A stretch of DNA of 64,000 nt, taken from contig NZ_CP108106.1 of the NCBI RefSeq assembly GCF_041435195.1, positions 7,577,001 to 7,641,000 of the forward strand, written 5' to 3'. Source of the stretch: Streptomyces sp. NBC_00224. GTDB taxonomy: Bacteria > Actinomycetota > Actinomycetes > Streptomycetales > Streptomycetaceae. Position 1 is the first letter of the stretch, and the number at the start of each line of letters is the position of its first letter. Position numbers and translations under genes: made by a program. Shown in pieces: positions 16,240 through 24,992 of the stretch. The notes beneath the pieces were generated by a model. The model saw only the letters and a list, made by a program, of their open reading frames with translations. It did no database searches and was not told the DNA's origin.

Positions 16240-17154
16240 ATGGCTACGGTGAGGCTTGAAATTCGTCTCTCACCCACTGGAGTTCGCACTGTGGTCACCG
16301 ACGTGGTTCAGACCGTCGAGATGAAACTCCTGCAGCCGGGAAACCACGAGGTTGAGGTTTCGGTCGACGGGACCTTCCGCTATGACCGGAGTCGGCCCTT
16401 CGAGGTGGAGCTGAGCATCTCCGGTGCGGGCAGGACCATCGCCACCTGGGTGTTCGCGCGCACGCTGCTGGTGCAGGGCTGCCGTGAGTGGGTGGGCGAA
16501 GGAGACGTCCGGGTGTGGCCCGAGCACATTGCCGTGGACGGGTGGCCGTTCGCCGACCGCGTGTGCATCGAGCTCCGAGCGGGCACGACGTGTCTGCTCG
16601 GCGTACCCCGCCAAGAGCTGTCCGGCTGGTTGGGCGAGACCTACCGCCTTGTGCCGCACGGGCAGGAGGGCAGGCACTTCGACATCGACTGGCACATCGC
16701 TCCGTTCGGACGCCTCAATGCCCCCGCGGCACACTGGGCGCAGCGCTTCAGCTCGACCCGGCGCAGCGCCCGGCTGGCCCGCTGGCTCGCCCTGCACCAG
16801 CTCGACGTATGGGGCGTCCCGTATCGCAGCGGGCCCTCGGAGGCCGCGGCTCTGGTGATCGCCGAGCTGACCGCCAACGCCGTCACCCATGCCGGAGCCG
16901 AGGGGCGCAACTTCGAACTGAGCCTCGTCCTCGGGGGCACGCTGCGCATCGAAGTCGGTGACATACGGGACGAGTACCTCTCACGGCATTCCGCCCCGAC
17001 CCACCTCGACGCCGTGGCTCCAGGAGTTCGCGGGCTGGCCGAGAGCGGGTACGGCCTCGTCCTCGTCGACTCCGTGTCCTCGGCTTGGGGAGTGCGGTTC
17101 CGCGAGAAGGGGGCCGGGAAAGTGGTGTGGGCCGACCTCGGCCTGTCGGCCTGA
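16240..17154 (+). CDS. fusion of SsgA-like (SALP) domain with RsbW-type HATPase domain
   Basis: A 304-aa protein. Residues 1-145 are a SALP domain closely related to that at 10563-11273: SVDGTFRYDRSRPFEVELSI, TWVFARTLLVQG, EGDVRVWP and RLVPHGQEGRHFDIDW. Residues about 160-304 form an anti-sigma-factor-kinase-like ATPase: N box ELTANAVTHAG at about 209-219 and glycine-rich lid GLAESGYGLVLVDSVSSAWG near 264-283. GGGAGG precedes ATG 16240. The fusion would link a septum/autolysis regulator to a partner-switching kinase; I know of no described protein with this architecture. The ATPase D-box (VGDIRDEYL) is weak. Confidence 0.85.
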   Translation: MATVRLEIRLSPTGVRTVVTDVVQTVEMKLLQPGNHEVEVSVDGTFRYDRSRPFEVELSISGAGRTIATWVFARTLLVQGCREWVGEGDVRVWPEHIAVDGWPFADRVCIELRAGTTCLLGVPRQELSGWLGETYRLVPHGQEGRHFDIDWHIAPFGRLNAPAAHWAQRFSSTRRSARLARWLALHQLDVWGVPYRSGPSEAAALVIAELTANAVTHAGAEGRNFELSLVLGGTLRIEVGDIRDEYLSRHSAPTHLDAVAPGVRGLAESGYGLVLVDSVSSAWGVRFREKGAGKVVWADLGLSA

Positions 17155-17340
17155 AGGCCGGTACCGATCCGTGCCGCCGCCCCCTGGGATCGGGGGAGGC
17201 GGGGCCGCCCGGCGAGTCGTGCGTCTCGGTTCGGCAGGCCTCCGCGTGGCCCTGTCGGCCGAACTCTCCCTGTGGCGGCGTCAGTTGGGCATGGCGGCAT
17301 CCAAGTGGGCCGTCCGTGCGCGCGGTCCTGGGTGGCGCGG

Positions 17341-18012
17341 TCACCCTCTGCCGGGGAGTCGCAGGTCGTGGTCACCGAGGCCGAGGCGGCGCAGGATCGC
17401 CGAGGTGTGCTGCTGGAGCAGCCGGCGGGCGCGCGCGGTGTCCCCGTGGCTGAGGGCCTCGGCGATCGCCGCGTGCTCGTCGATGTCCTCATCCGCGTGC
17501 TGGACGGTGGTGATGGACGCGGCGGCGATGCGGAGCTGCTGGATCCACAGGCGCCCGTACATCTCGGTGACGACGCTGTTCCCGGCGCCCGCGACCAACT
17601 GCGTGTGGAAGCCCTGGCCGACTCCGAGGGCGACCGACTGCGTCGGGCCCGGTCTGGCCGTGTCCTTGCTGAGCGCCGAGCTCAGGGACGCGCCCAGCTC
17701 GCGCACGGCGTCCGCGCCTCGGGCGACCGTGGCATCGATGGCGTACAGCTCCAGCAGGAGGCGGGCCTCCATCGTCTCGCGCCCCTCGGTGAGCGTGACC
17801 GGAACGACCAGCGCGCCGCGCTTGGGGTAGAGGCGCAGGAAGCCCTCGGCCTGCAGCTGGAGGAACGCCTCGCGCACAGGGGTGCGGGAGATTCCGAGCT
17901 CTTCGGCGACCACGCCTTCCGACAGCAGCGTGCCGCCCGGGTGGGTGCCGTCCAGGAGCAGCGTCCTGACGTGCGTGTAAGCGCGCTCCGCGGCGGGCCT
18001 GGTCTCAGTCAT
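17341..18012 (-). CDS. GntR family regulator (FadR/FCD type)
   Basis: A 223-aa repressor-type regulator. The winged helix at about 10-70 contains GTLLSEGVVAEELGISRTPV and REAFLQLQAEGFLRLYPKRG. The all-helical FCD effector domain follows, with metal-ligand-type residues in GFHTQLVAGAGNSVV and DEHAAIAEALSHGD. ATG 18012 has GCAGGGAC upstream. It is divergent from the FUSC-type transporter at 18195, and three palindromes lie in the gap, suggesting that it represses itself and the transporter. The effector is probably a small carboxylic acid. Confidence 0.9.
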   Translation of the reverse strand: MTETRPAAERAYTHVRTLLLDGTHPGGTLLSEGVVAEELGISRTPVREAFLQLQAEGFLRLYPKRGALVVPVTLTEGRETMEARLLLELYAIDATVARGADAVRELGASLSSALSKDTARPGPTQSVALGVGQGFHTQLVAGAGNSVVTEMYGRLWIQQLRIAAASITTVQHADEDIDEHAAIAEALSHGDTARARRLLQQHTSAILRRLGLGDHDLRLPGRG

Positions 18013-18031
18013 GGTTTGTCCCTGCTTTCTC

Positions 18032-18076
18032 TGTATGCATACATTCTTGCATACAAGCTTGTATCTAAGCTTAGAT
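18032..18076. promoter_or_regulatory. GntR operator region with three palindromes
   Basis: TGTATGCATACA (18032-18043), ATACAAGCTTGTAT (18051-18064) and ATCTAAGCTTAGAT (18063-18076) are perfect palindromes in the 182-bp divergent region. The TGTATnnATACA and TTGTAT half-sites suit FadR-type GntR proteins. Confidence 0.65.
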
Positions 18077-18194
18077 GCGAGATGCACGGATCGTCCCATT
18101 ACTGGCCGAGAGGGGCGGATGTGCGAGCCGCCTCCGGTCACAGGGGCGCGGCACCGACGACCGCACTACTCACGGAAGGAAGGGAACCCCGAGC

Positions 18195-19316
18195 ATGCCG
18201 ACCGCCCCGCCCGATGCCGTTCCACGCCGACTCGCGATCCCCTGGGGGCGCACGCTCCGGGGCATGGTCACCTTGTCCGGCGCCCTGGCCGCGGCACTGC
18301 TCGGCAACGCGCACCAGGCCCCGGTTCTGGTCATCGCGGGGCTCTGCTCGATCAACGCCGACGTGACCGGACCGCCCCGGGTCCGTGCCGCGCGCCTGGC
18401 CGCGGTCATGGCGGGCGGCACCGTCGGGCTCCTGCTCGGCTGCCCGGTTCACGCGTCGGGACCGGGTCAGATCGCGGCGATGGCCGGGGCCGGTCTGGCC
18501 GCCGGCGTGTTGTGGCCGAGAAGTGGCACGGCCCAGCTCGGCGGGCTGAAGCTGATGATCCTCACCTGCGTCGGCTTCGGCGCCGGCGCCCAGCTCGCCG
18601 CCCCTCTGGCCGTCGGGCTCTACCTGCTGGGCTGTCTGCCGATGGTGCTCGTCACCACGCTGATGTGGTGCGGCGAGAGCCTCTCGCGCGGACCACGGGG
18701 CGGCCTCTCCCGCCGAACCTCCCGAACCCGTACGATCTGTCCGCCGATCTGTCCGCCTCGCCCAGCCCGTCCGAGAGCGCGATGGCAGCTCCGCGCCCTG
18801 AGCACACTCCACGCCCGGGACGCGCTCAGACTGGCCACGTGCGTCGGGCTCGCCGCCACCGTGGCGGTCGTACTGCACCCCGCGCACGCGTCCTGGCTCC
18901 CCATGACGGTGTGCCTCGTCTTCCGGCTCGATCCGATGCCACTGCACCACCGTGCCCTGCACCGGGCGGCGGGGACGGTCGTCGGCGTGCTGCTCGCTGT
19001 CGCGCTGAGCCGACTCGCCCCGCACGGCTGGGTGCTGCTCGGCGTCGCCGTCGCGGTGGGCGCGCTGGTGCCCGGGATCACTGACTGGTCCTACGCCGGG
19101 CACACCTCCCTGGCCACCGTGATCGTCCTGGTGCTCACCAACCCGGCGGCCGTGGCCGACTCCGCCGACATCGCCGCCCGCCTCATCGACACCCTCCTTG
19201 CCTGCCTGATCGCTCTCGCGTTCGGTCGGCTCATCTGGCCCCGCCATCAGCCGCACCCCTTCCGGGCACGCCGCCGGGCCCACTTGTCCATGCCGACAAG
19301 CGAAGAACGCATGTAA
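18195..19316 (+). CDS. FUSC family inner-membrane transporter-like protein
   Basis: A 373-aa integral membrane protein with two blocks of helices, residues 25-155 and 205-340, separated by an Arg-rich cytoplasmic loop (RRTSRTRTICPPICPPRPAR). This repeats the layout of FUSC/aromatic-acid-exporter proteins (fusaric acid resistance type). ATG 18195 follows AAGGAAGGGAA. The family exports aromatic or organic acids, and the substrate here is unknown. A divergent GntR gene with operators between suggests substrate-induced export. Confidence 0.8.
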   Translation: MPTAPPDAVPRRLAIPWGRTLRGMVTLSGALAAALLGNAHQAPVLVIAGLCSINADVTGPPRVRAARLAAVMAGGTVGLLLGCPVHASGPGQIAAMAGAGLAAGVLWPRSGTAQLGGLKLMILTCVGFGAGAQLAAPLAVGLYLLGCLPMVLVTTLMWCGESLSRGPRGGLSRRTSRTRTICPPICPPRPARPRARWQLRALSTLHARDALRLATCVGLAATVAVVLHPAHASWLPMTVCLVFRLDPMPLHHRALHRAAGTVVGVLLAVALSRLAPHGWVLLGVAVAVGALVPGITDWSYAGHTSLATVIVLVLTNPAAVADSADIAARLIDTLLACLIALAFGRLIWPRHQPHPFRARRRAHLSMPTSEERM

Positions 19317-19367
19317 GCGTGCGGGTCAGAGCATCACCGCGCGGAGGAGGGAGCGTTCTCGTGCCGA

Positions 19368-19385
19368 TGCTGACCTTTTGCTGAC
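19368..19385 (+). repeat. 18-bp direct-repeat motif, right copy
   Basis: TGCTGACCTTTTGCTGAC matches 17 of 18 bases of the motif at 7963-7980 and lies 52 bp before the duplicated pirin tail. Confidence 0.4.
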
Positions 19386-19437
19386 CCCCGGCAGCCCATC
19401 ATGCCGTTGACCTGCGGAGACGCTGCAACTGTGTGAG

Positions 19438-19602
19438 ATGTGGTGGAACTACATCGGGCGGTCGCAGGAGGACATCGCGCAAGCGCGTGCGGAGTGGATG
19501 AACGGCAGCCGCTTCGGTGAGGTGAAGGGGTATGACGGGGACCGGCTGGCGGCCCCGGAACTCCCGCCGGTTCCGCTGAAGCCGCGGGGGCGGGTGCGCT
19601 GA
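19438..19602 (+). pseudogene. orphan 3' tail of a pirin gene
   Basis: A 54-codon open stretch starting MWWNYIGRSQEDIAQARAEW and ending PLKPRGRVR-stop. It aligns without gaps to the C-terminus of the pirin gene at 6828-7793 (42 of 54 residues identical; a 29-bp stretch at 19513-19541 is identical to 7704-7732). No pirin sequence precedes it: homology begins abruptly at about 19437. It is either the original gene end displaced by an inserted element or the remnant of a second pirin. Confidence 0.88.
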
Positions 19603-20082
19603 CCTGCTCGGCAGTAGGGGGGCCTTCGTCGAGTGTTGAGCAGTCTGTGACAGGGGTCGGCAATCCGAAGCCGACTTACTGCTGACTGCTGTGCTCCTGG
19701 CGGCACGGGTGGCCCTGGCCGAGCCCCGACCGCCAGGAGCTTCGTCGTTGTGCGGACATGTCCAACTCGCGGCCACCGCCGCCAGGTTGGAAGATGATTA
19801 TTGATCAGCCGGCGGGTCGCCGCGGTGACCGGTGCCCGCCTGCCGGGCCGGACTGCCCAGGGAATCGTGAGCGGCTCGTCCGCCATTGGGCCGGATAAAC
19901 GGCAGCGCCATTCAGCCCATTAATCATTTGGGTAGATCAAGCGCCGAATTCTTCCATTTCAGCTAAACCGCCCGGGTGAGCCGTAATCGGAGCAGATTCC
20001 TGCGTAATATTCCACGCGCAGAATCGAATTCTGCACGGCAGGGAATCGCCAAGATCATCCTCTCAAAGGAGTTGGCCCCTCG
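19603..20082. other. intergenic region and promoter of the ice-binding-like gene
   Basis: 480 bp without a gene. The right half is markedly AT-rich for this genome. It contains a palindrome (GCAGAAT-CGA-ATTCTGC, 20018-20034) and ends with the ribosome site AAAGGAG before ATG 20083. It is probably the promoter of the downstream secreted protein. Confidence 0.4.
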
Positions 20083-21372
20083 ATGACGCTGAATATCTCT
20101 GACGCGCCTGCACGGCGCACACTGTCGGTGTGGATCGCGGCGGTTACGGCCGTGGTGATGGCCGCTGCCGTCCTCGCCATGACGCCGACACGAGCAAACG
20201 CTGTCGCCAGCCCTGTGCCTCTGGGCACGGCAGCTGATTTCGGAGTGCTGGCCGGCGCCACGGTCACCAACACCGGTTCCACGGTGGTCAACGGTCTCAA
20301 CGTCGGCGTGAGCCCCGGGACGGCCATCAGCGGGTTCCAGACGTCCGACGGAGGGCCCGGCATCGTGACCCCGCCCGGGGTTCTGCACCGTGCCGATGCC
20401 GTCGCGGGCCAAGCCAAGATCGACCTGAATACGGCGTACAACCAGGCCGCCGGACAGACTCTGAGGGACGCGACCTACAACGACGCTCCCCACGAGTTCG
20501 GTGGCCAGACGCTGACACCGGGCCTCTACAAGGCGAACAGCTCCGCCGGGATCACCGGCACGCTCACCCTGGACGCCCAGGGCACCCCCAGTGCCGTCTG
20601 GGTGTTCCAGATCGGTTCGACGCTGAAGACGGCATCCGCCAGCTCGGTGAGCTTCATCAATGGCGCCTCGCCGTGCAATGTGTACTGGCAGGTCGGCAGC
20701 TCGGCCACGCTCGGTACCAACTCCACGTTCGTGGGCACCATCCTGGCCGACACCTCGATCACCGCCACCACGGGGGCGATCATCAACGGCCGGCTGCTGG
20801 CCGATGCGGGCCTGCGCGGTGACGGCGCCGTGACGCTGGACAGCAACAGGATCTTCCAGGGGCCGTGCGGGACCGGGGCCACTGGTGGGACCACGGGTGG
20901 TCTGGTCACCGGCGGTGTTGTCGCCGGTGCCACGTCCGGTGGCCCCACGTCCGGTGGCTCCACGGGCGCCTCCACGGGCGCCTCCACGGTCGGGGTCATC
21001 GCCGGCGTGCCGACGGGCGGCGGAACCGGTGGCGTCCTGGGCGGTCTCCTCGGCGGCGTCCTGACGACAGGCGGCAGCACGGGCGGAGCGCTCGGCGGCC
21101 TCGTCGCGGGTGCTACGACGAGCGGGACCACGGGTGCCACCTCGGGCGGCGTGCACGGCGGCGCGACCGGCGGGACCGGGCACCACCATGGCGAGAAGCC
21201 GGGCAAGCACGGAGGCCACTACGGAAAGCCGGAGAAGCCGGGTGGCCACTACGGAAAGCCCGAGAGGCCGGGTCACTACGATCACGGTGGGAAGCCCGAA
21301 AAGCACGGCGGTTACGGCGGGTACGGCAACAAGCCCGAAAAGGACAACGGCTACGGCAGCGTTCGTCACTGA
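20083..21372 (+). CDS. secreted ice-binding-like (DUF3494) protein with Gly/Thr-rich and HYGKPEKPGG repeats
   Basis: A 429-aa exported protein. The signal peptide ends near TPTRANA (residue about 41). Residues about 45-265 are a DUF3494 ice-binding-type beta-solenoid: LGTAADFGVLAGATVTNTGS, GGQTLTPGLYKANSS and IINGRLLADAGLRGDGAVTL. A low-complexity Gly/Thr/Ser region follows (about 266-365), then a His/Lys/Pro/Gly tail with repeats of HYGKPEKPGG type. No sortase motif is seen. DUF3494 domains occur in ice-binding proteins and also in adhesins. The following two genes encode SdpA/SdpB-like membrane proteins. Confidence 0.88.
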   Translation: MTLNISDAPARRTLSVWIAAVTAVVMAAAVLAMTPTRANAVASPVPLGTAADFGVLAGATVTNTGSTVVNGLNVGVSPGTAISGFQTSDGGPGIVTPPGVLHRADAVAGQAKIDLNTAYNQAAGQTLRDATYNDAPHEFGGQTLTPGLYKANSSAGITGTLTLDAQGTPSAVWVFQIGSTLKTASASSVSFINGASPCNVYWQVGSSATLGTNSTFVGTILADTSITATTGAIINGRLLADAGLRGDGAVTLDSNRIFQGPCGTGATGGTTGGLVTGGVVAGATSGGPTSGGSTGASTGASTVGVIAGVPTGGGTGGVLGGLLGGVLTTGGSTGGALGGLVAGATTSGTTGATSGGVHGGATGGTGHHHGEKPGKHGGHYGKPEKPGGHYGKPERPGHYDHGGKPEKHGGYGGYGNKPEKDNGYGSVRH

Positions 21373-21462
21373 GTCGTACACGCGTCCTTGAGGGGACGGG
21401 CGGCGCGTGGCGGATCGTTGCCGATTCCGTCGCGCGCCGCCGCCGAAAGCCCAGGAGAAGCA

Positions 21463-22227
21463 GTGAGAGAAGCCGGGATCGAAAGGCCGGGTGGGGGCGT
21501 GCTGAATGGCACCTCATCGACGGCTGCGGACGAATCTTCGGGCGAATTCCCGCAAGAATCCGTGCCACAACCCGCGGAAAGACCCACGGAACAAACGGGG
21601 CCTCCGCCGGTCTTCCTGCAAGCGGTAACGAGTGCTGCCGTTTTCCTCTGCCTGGCGACGGCCCTGGTCCATGTGCTCCTGGTTTTTCTGCATGTGGCGC
21701 CCCCGAACCCGCTCTCCCAGCGGTACAGCCGGCAGGTCAACGCATGGGTCTTCCCGCTGTTCGAGCAGAACTGGCGACTTTTCGCCCCGGATCCGGAGTC
21801 CGTGAACCGGCGGATTTCGGCGAGGACCCTGCACACCGCCCCGGACGGAACCGTGCGGGTAAGCGGCTGGTTCGATCTGACCGCCGTGGACGATGCCGCG
21901 GTGGAGCACAACCCCTTCCCGAGTCATACGGCGCAGAACATGCTGCGGCGGGCCTGGAGTTCCTACCTCGAAAACCACGTTGTCGACGACCAGCCGCGCT
22001 CGCCGCGGGCGCTGATGACTCAGCGGTACCTGACCGACATCGCGTCGGACCGCGTCGCGGCCCACCGTGGCGGGAGCTTCGAGGTCATTCAGCTACGGGT
22101 GGTCACCGTACCCATCGCCGCACCCGCCCCGGCGGGCGGTGCGGGCGCGGCCGAGGTCGCACCGCGGACGGCCGATACGCGGTATCTGCCCTGGTGGAAG
22201 GTGGAGGTGGACTCCCATGGAAACTGA
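21463..22227 (+). CDS. DUF5819 family membrane protein (SdpA-like)
   Basis: A 254-aa protein with a polar N-terminus, one membrane helix (AVFLCLATALVHVLLVFLHV) and a conserved segment NAWVFPLFEQNWRLFAPDPE, the hallmark W-x-LFAP of DUF5819/SdpA-type proteins. GTG 21463 has AGGAG upstream. It overlaps the next gene (HTTM) by 11 bp, implying coupled translation. In Bacillus, SdpA and SdpB act together to mature the SdpC toxin; a similar maturation role here is inference. Confidence 0.8.
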   Translation: MREAGIERPGGGVLNGTSSTAADESSGEFPQESVPQPAERPTEQTGPPPVFLQAVTSAAVFLCLATALVHVLLVFLHVAPPNPLSQRYSRQVNAWVFPLFEQNWRLFAPDPESVNRRISARTLHTAPDGTVRVSGWFDLTAVDDAAVEHNPFPSHTAQNMLRRAWSSYLENHVVDDQPRSPRALMTQRYLTDIASDRVAAHRGGSFEVIQLRVVTVPIAAPAPAGGAGAAEVAPRTADTRYLPWWKVEVDSHGN

Positions 22228-23344
22228 GCAGCTGCCCGCATCGCACCCCCGTACCGCCGAGGGGCCGGGGGCGGGCGCGCCGCACCGCGCAACCGACCGT
22301 GTCCGTGCGGCCCTCGACGTCCTGACCGAGCGGCCGGTCTCCCTGTACGCCGCGGCGGTCCTGCGCATCGGATACGGGTCCGTCTACCTTGTCTTCCTGC
22401 TGCGCGAGTTTTCGCACCGCGACGAGATCTGGGGTCCGGGATCACCGTGGACACCGGAGCTGGCGAGGCAGCTGTTCGACCAGACCGGATGGGTCAGCTT
22501 CCTCACCCTGTCCGACAACCGTACCTACTTCGAAGCCTGTTACGCACTGGCCGTCGGTGCATCGGCACTGTTCGCCCTCGGCTGGCGGACCAGGGCGGTG
22601 TCCGTGCTGTTCGCGGTCGTGGTCGCGTCGTTCCACAGCAGGGCGATCTTCATGACCGACGGAGGAGACAACCTCATCCTCCTCATGGCCCTCTACCTCG
22701 TCCTCACCGCATGCGGCCGCCGCTGGTCCCTGGACGCACGCAGAACCCGGCTCCGGGCATGCGCGGGTGCTACGGCGCGCCCGTCGGTGGACCCGACGGC
22801 GGGTGGGCCACGGCAGCACCTCCGCGCTTCCCGGCGGACCCTGACCGCCGTGCTGCACAACTGCGGGATGTTCGTCATCGCGGTCCAGGTCTGCTTCCTC
22901 TACGGGTCCGCGGGCCTGTACAAGGTGCAGGGCGGATCCTGGGGCAACGGGACCGCGCTCCACTACGTCCTGAACCTCGACCTGTTCCGGCCCTGGCCCG
23001 GACTCTCCCTCATGGCGGACGAGCACGACGTACTGATCGCCATCGCCTGCTACCTGACGGTGCTGCTGCAGGTCGCCTTCCCGTTCGTCCTGTTCGGGCG
23101 GCTCAAGTACCCGGTCCTGACCATGCTGTTGGGCATGCACCTGGGCATCGCGGTACTCATGGGGCTGCCCCTCTTCTCCGGCGCGATGATCATCGCCGAC
23201 GCCGTGTTCCTGCCGGACCGCTTCTACCGGGCTCTGGGGCGGCTGTGGCGACGTACCGTTCGGGGCGCGGGTCCCGGAAGAACGGCGGACGCGCCCCGGA
23301 CACCCCATGCACTGGTACCCGCGCAGAGCGAACCGGCCGGCTGA
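22217..23344 (+). CDS. HTTM domain membrane protein (SdpB-like)
   Basis: A 375-aa polytopic membrane protein of the HTTM family (the domain shared with vitamin-K-dependent carboxylase and SdpB). Diagnostic segments are LRIGYGSVYLVFLLREFSHR, DGGDNLILLMALYLVLTACG with the following RRWSLDARR, and YGSAGLYKVQGGSWGNGTAL with LHYVL. ATG 22217 lies inside the DUF5819 gene. The pair probably works as one complex on an exported peptide or on the upstream ice-binding-like protein; the substrate is not evident from sequence. Confidence 0.85.
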   Translation: METEQLPASHPRTAEGPGAGAPHRATDRVRAALDVLTERPVSLYAAAVLRIGYGSVYLVFLLREFSHRDEIWGPGSPWTPELARQLFDQTGWVSFLTLSDNRTYFEACYALAVGASALFALGWRTRAVSVLFAVVVASFHSRAIFMTDGGDNLILLMALYLVLTACGRRWSLDARRTRLRACAGATARPSVDPTAGGPRQHLRASRRTLTAVLHNCGMFVIAVQVCFLYGSAGLYKVQGGSWGNGTALHYVLNLDLFRPWPGLSLMADEHDVLIAIACYLTVLLQVAFPFVLFGRLKYPVLTMLLGMHLGIAVLMGLPLFSGAMIIADAVFLPDRFYRALGRLWRRTVRGAGPGRTADAPRTPHALVPAQSEPAG

Positions 23345-23378
23345 GGCCGTGCCCCGTACGAAGGGAGAGAACGACCTC

Positions 23379-24251
23379 TCAGGGGCGGCTCAGCGCGTCG
23401 ATGTACGTCTTGGAGACATCGGCGATGAGGTCGCGGGTGCTGTCGGGGCTGAGGGCCTGGGCCTGGAGGTGGTCGTACAGCATGCTGAAGTGCTGCATGT
23501 CGGATCGTTTCTCCAGGTACAGGTCGCTGGTGAACCGCTCCAGGTACACCACTCCCGCGTCGGGGCTGTCGGCGAACTGCAGGAGGGAGAACTGTCCTGA
23601 CAGGCCGGGGTGGGCGCCCACCGCGTGGGAAAGTACCTGCACGGTGATGTGCGGCTCGGCGCCGAGTGCGTTGAGGTGCTCCAGTTGTTCGCGCATGATG
23701 TCGGGACCGCCGACGACGCGGCGCAGTACCGATTCGTCCAGGACGACCCACAGACGCAACGGGCGGGCCGGGTCGTAGATCCGGTGCTGACGGCGCAACC
23801 GCACCTTGAGGCGCGTGGCGGCCTGTTCGGCAGTGATCGGGGGGATCGTTTCCTCGATGACCGCGTGGGCGTAGGCGGGAGTCTGCAGCAGCCCGGGGAT
23901 CACCATGGGCTCGAAGCTATGGAGGCAGGCGGCGTCCGTCTCCAGGGCGATGTAGACGCTCTGGGGGATGTCGCCGTACGCGTGCCACCAGCCTTGCTGT
24001 CCGGATTCCTTGGCCATCTCCATCAGAGCGTCGATGACCTGCTGGTCCGTCACTCCGTAGAGCGCGCACAGGTCGCGCACGTCGCGGGGGCTGATGGTGC
24101 GGTTGCCGTTCTCCAGGTGACTGATCTTCGGCTGGGAGACCATGAGTCGCTCGGCCACTTCTGTGCTCTTCAGCCCACTGCCCTGGCGGAGCCGACGGAG
24201 CTCGGCTCCCAGACGGCGTCTCCTGACGGTGGGGTTGGTGTTCGCCGCCAC
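23379..24251 (-). CDS. XRE-type regulator with DUF5753 (Scr1-type)
   Basis: A 290-aa protein with an N-terminal helix-turn-helix (LRRLRQGSGLKSTEVAERLM and VSQPKISHLENGNRTISPRD) and a DUF5753 C-terminal domain (FEPMVIPGLLQTPAYAHAVI, LRLWVVLDESVLRRVVGG and VQVLSHAVGAHPGLSGQFSL). It is common in streptomycetes, usually with a small DUF397 gene next to it; none is visible here. It starts at GTG 24251 and is convergent with the HTTM gene. Confidence 0.92.
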   Translation of the reverse strand: MAANTNPTVRRRRLGAELRRLRQGSGLKSTEVAERLMVSQPKISHLENGNRTISPRDVRDLCALYGVTDQQVIDALMEMAKESGQQGWWHAYGDIPQSVYIALETDAACLHSFEPMVIPGLLQTPAYAHAVIEETIPPITAEQAATRLKVRLRRQHRIYDPARPLRLWVVLDESVLRRVVGGPDIMREQLEHLNALGAEPHITVQVLSHAVGAHPGLSGQFSLLQFADSPDAGVVYLERFTSDLYLEKRSDMQHFSMLYDHLQAQALSPDSTRDLIADVSKTYIDALSRP

Positions 24252-24992
24252 GAGCGGTGTACCTCCGGCCTCAAGTCATCTTGTTCGCCCGCAGATTGCC
24301 ATGTGACAAGGTCTGTTGACCGTATGCCGTGCCGTCGTGTCGCGGAGCAGTCGAAACGGAATCTGCCCTTGTAATGTGCCTCACGGCAGGAACCGCCGGA
24401 GCCGGCCGCACCACACCTGCCACGATCGCCGCCGAGGCCGGCTCGGTATCCCTGGGCGTTCGCCTTCGGCTTGCCGTGCTTTCGCCGTGCGCGCCACCTG
24501 GTGGCGGACAGGTGGAGGTAGCCGATGAGTGCGGCGAGCCACAGCACAAGCCGCCGGCGGGAGTGGATTTCCGCAGGAGGGAGAGTGCGGGGCGTCGGCC
24601 CGTGCGGCGGGGCCTCCAGCCGTTACAGGGCCGCAAGCCCTGTTCTCCGCGAGGTGCAGGCTAAACAGAACGGGGGCGCGTCGCCCGGAAGTTCCAGGCG
24701 GCATGGCCCAACGCCGTGCCTGCCAGGCAACTCCGCATGACCGGACCTGTCAACGCGAACGGAATGCCGGTGCGTTCGCGTACGGGCGCGGAGACGGTCG
24801 AGCGGAGTCCAGGGTGAACACTTGACGAGGAAGCATGATCAATCCGTTCCCACGCATCGGGACGCTCTGCACGATCGAAGGACATTCCTCTGGATCGCGG
24901 TGCCTGATCGCAGTTTGGCGGGGAACACGACAGCCAGCGGTGCTGCCACCGGGAACACCTGTGGGTCGCCGTTCATCGGCAGGAGAAGTCAG
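24252..24992. other. 740-bp region without a recognisable gene
   Basis: I see no coding sequence with domain similarity or a credible start on either strand. It may hold the promoter of the XRE gene and decayed sequence. Confidence 0.35.

Noticed and set aside
14066..17154. Plus-strand open frames opposite the kinase and response regulator that run into the SALP fusion
   Set aside because: Only the part from ATG 16240 has SALP and ATPase motifs and a ribosome site; the upstream extension is antisense shadow.
24252..24992. Short minus-strand frame with a basic stretch, considered as a plasmid transfer protein fragment
   Set aside because: Similarity was too vague and no start or neighbour supports it.
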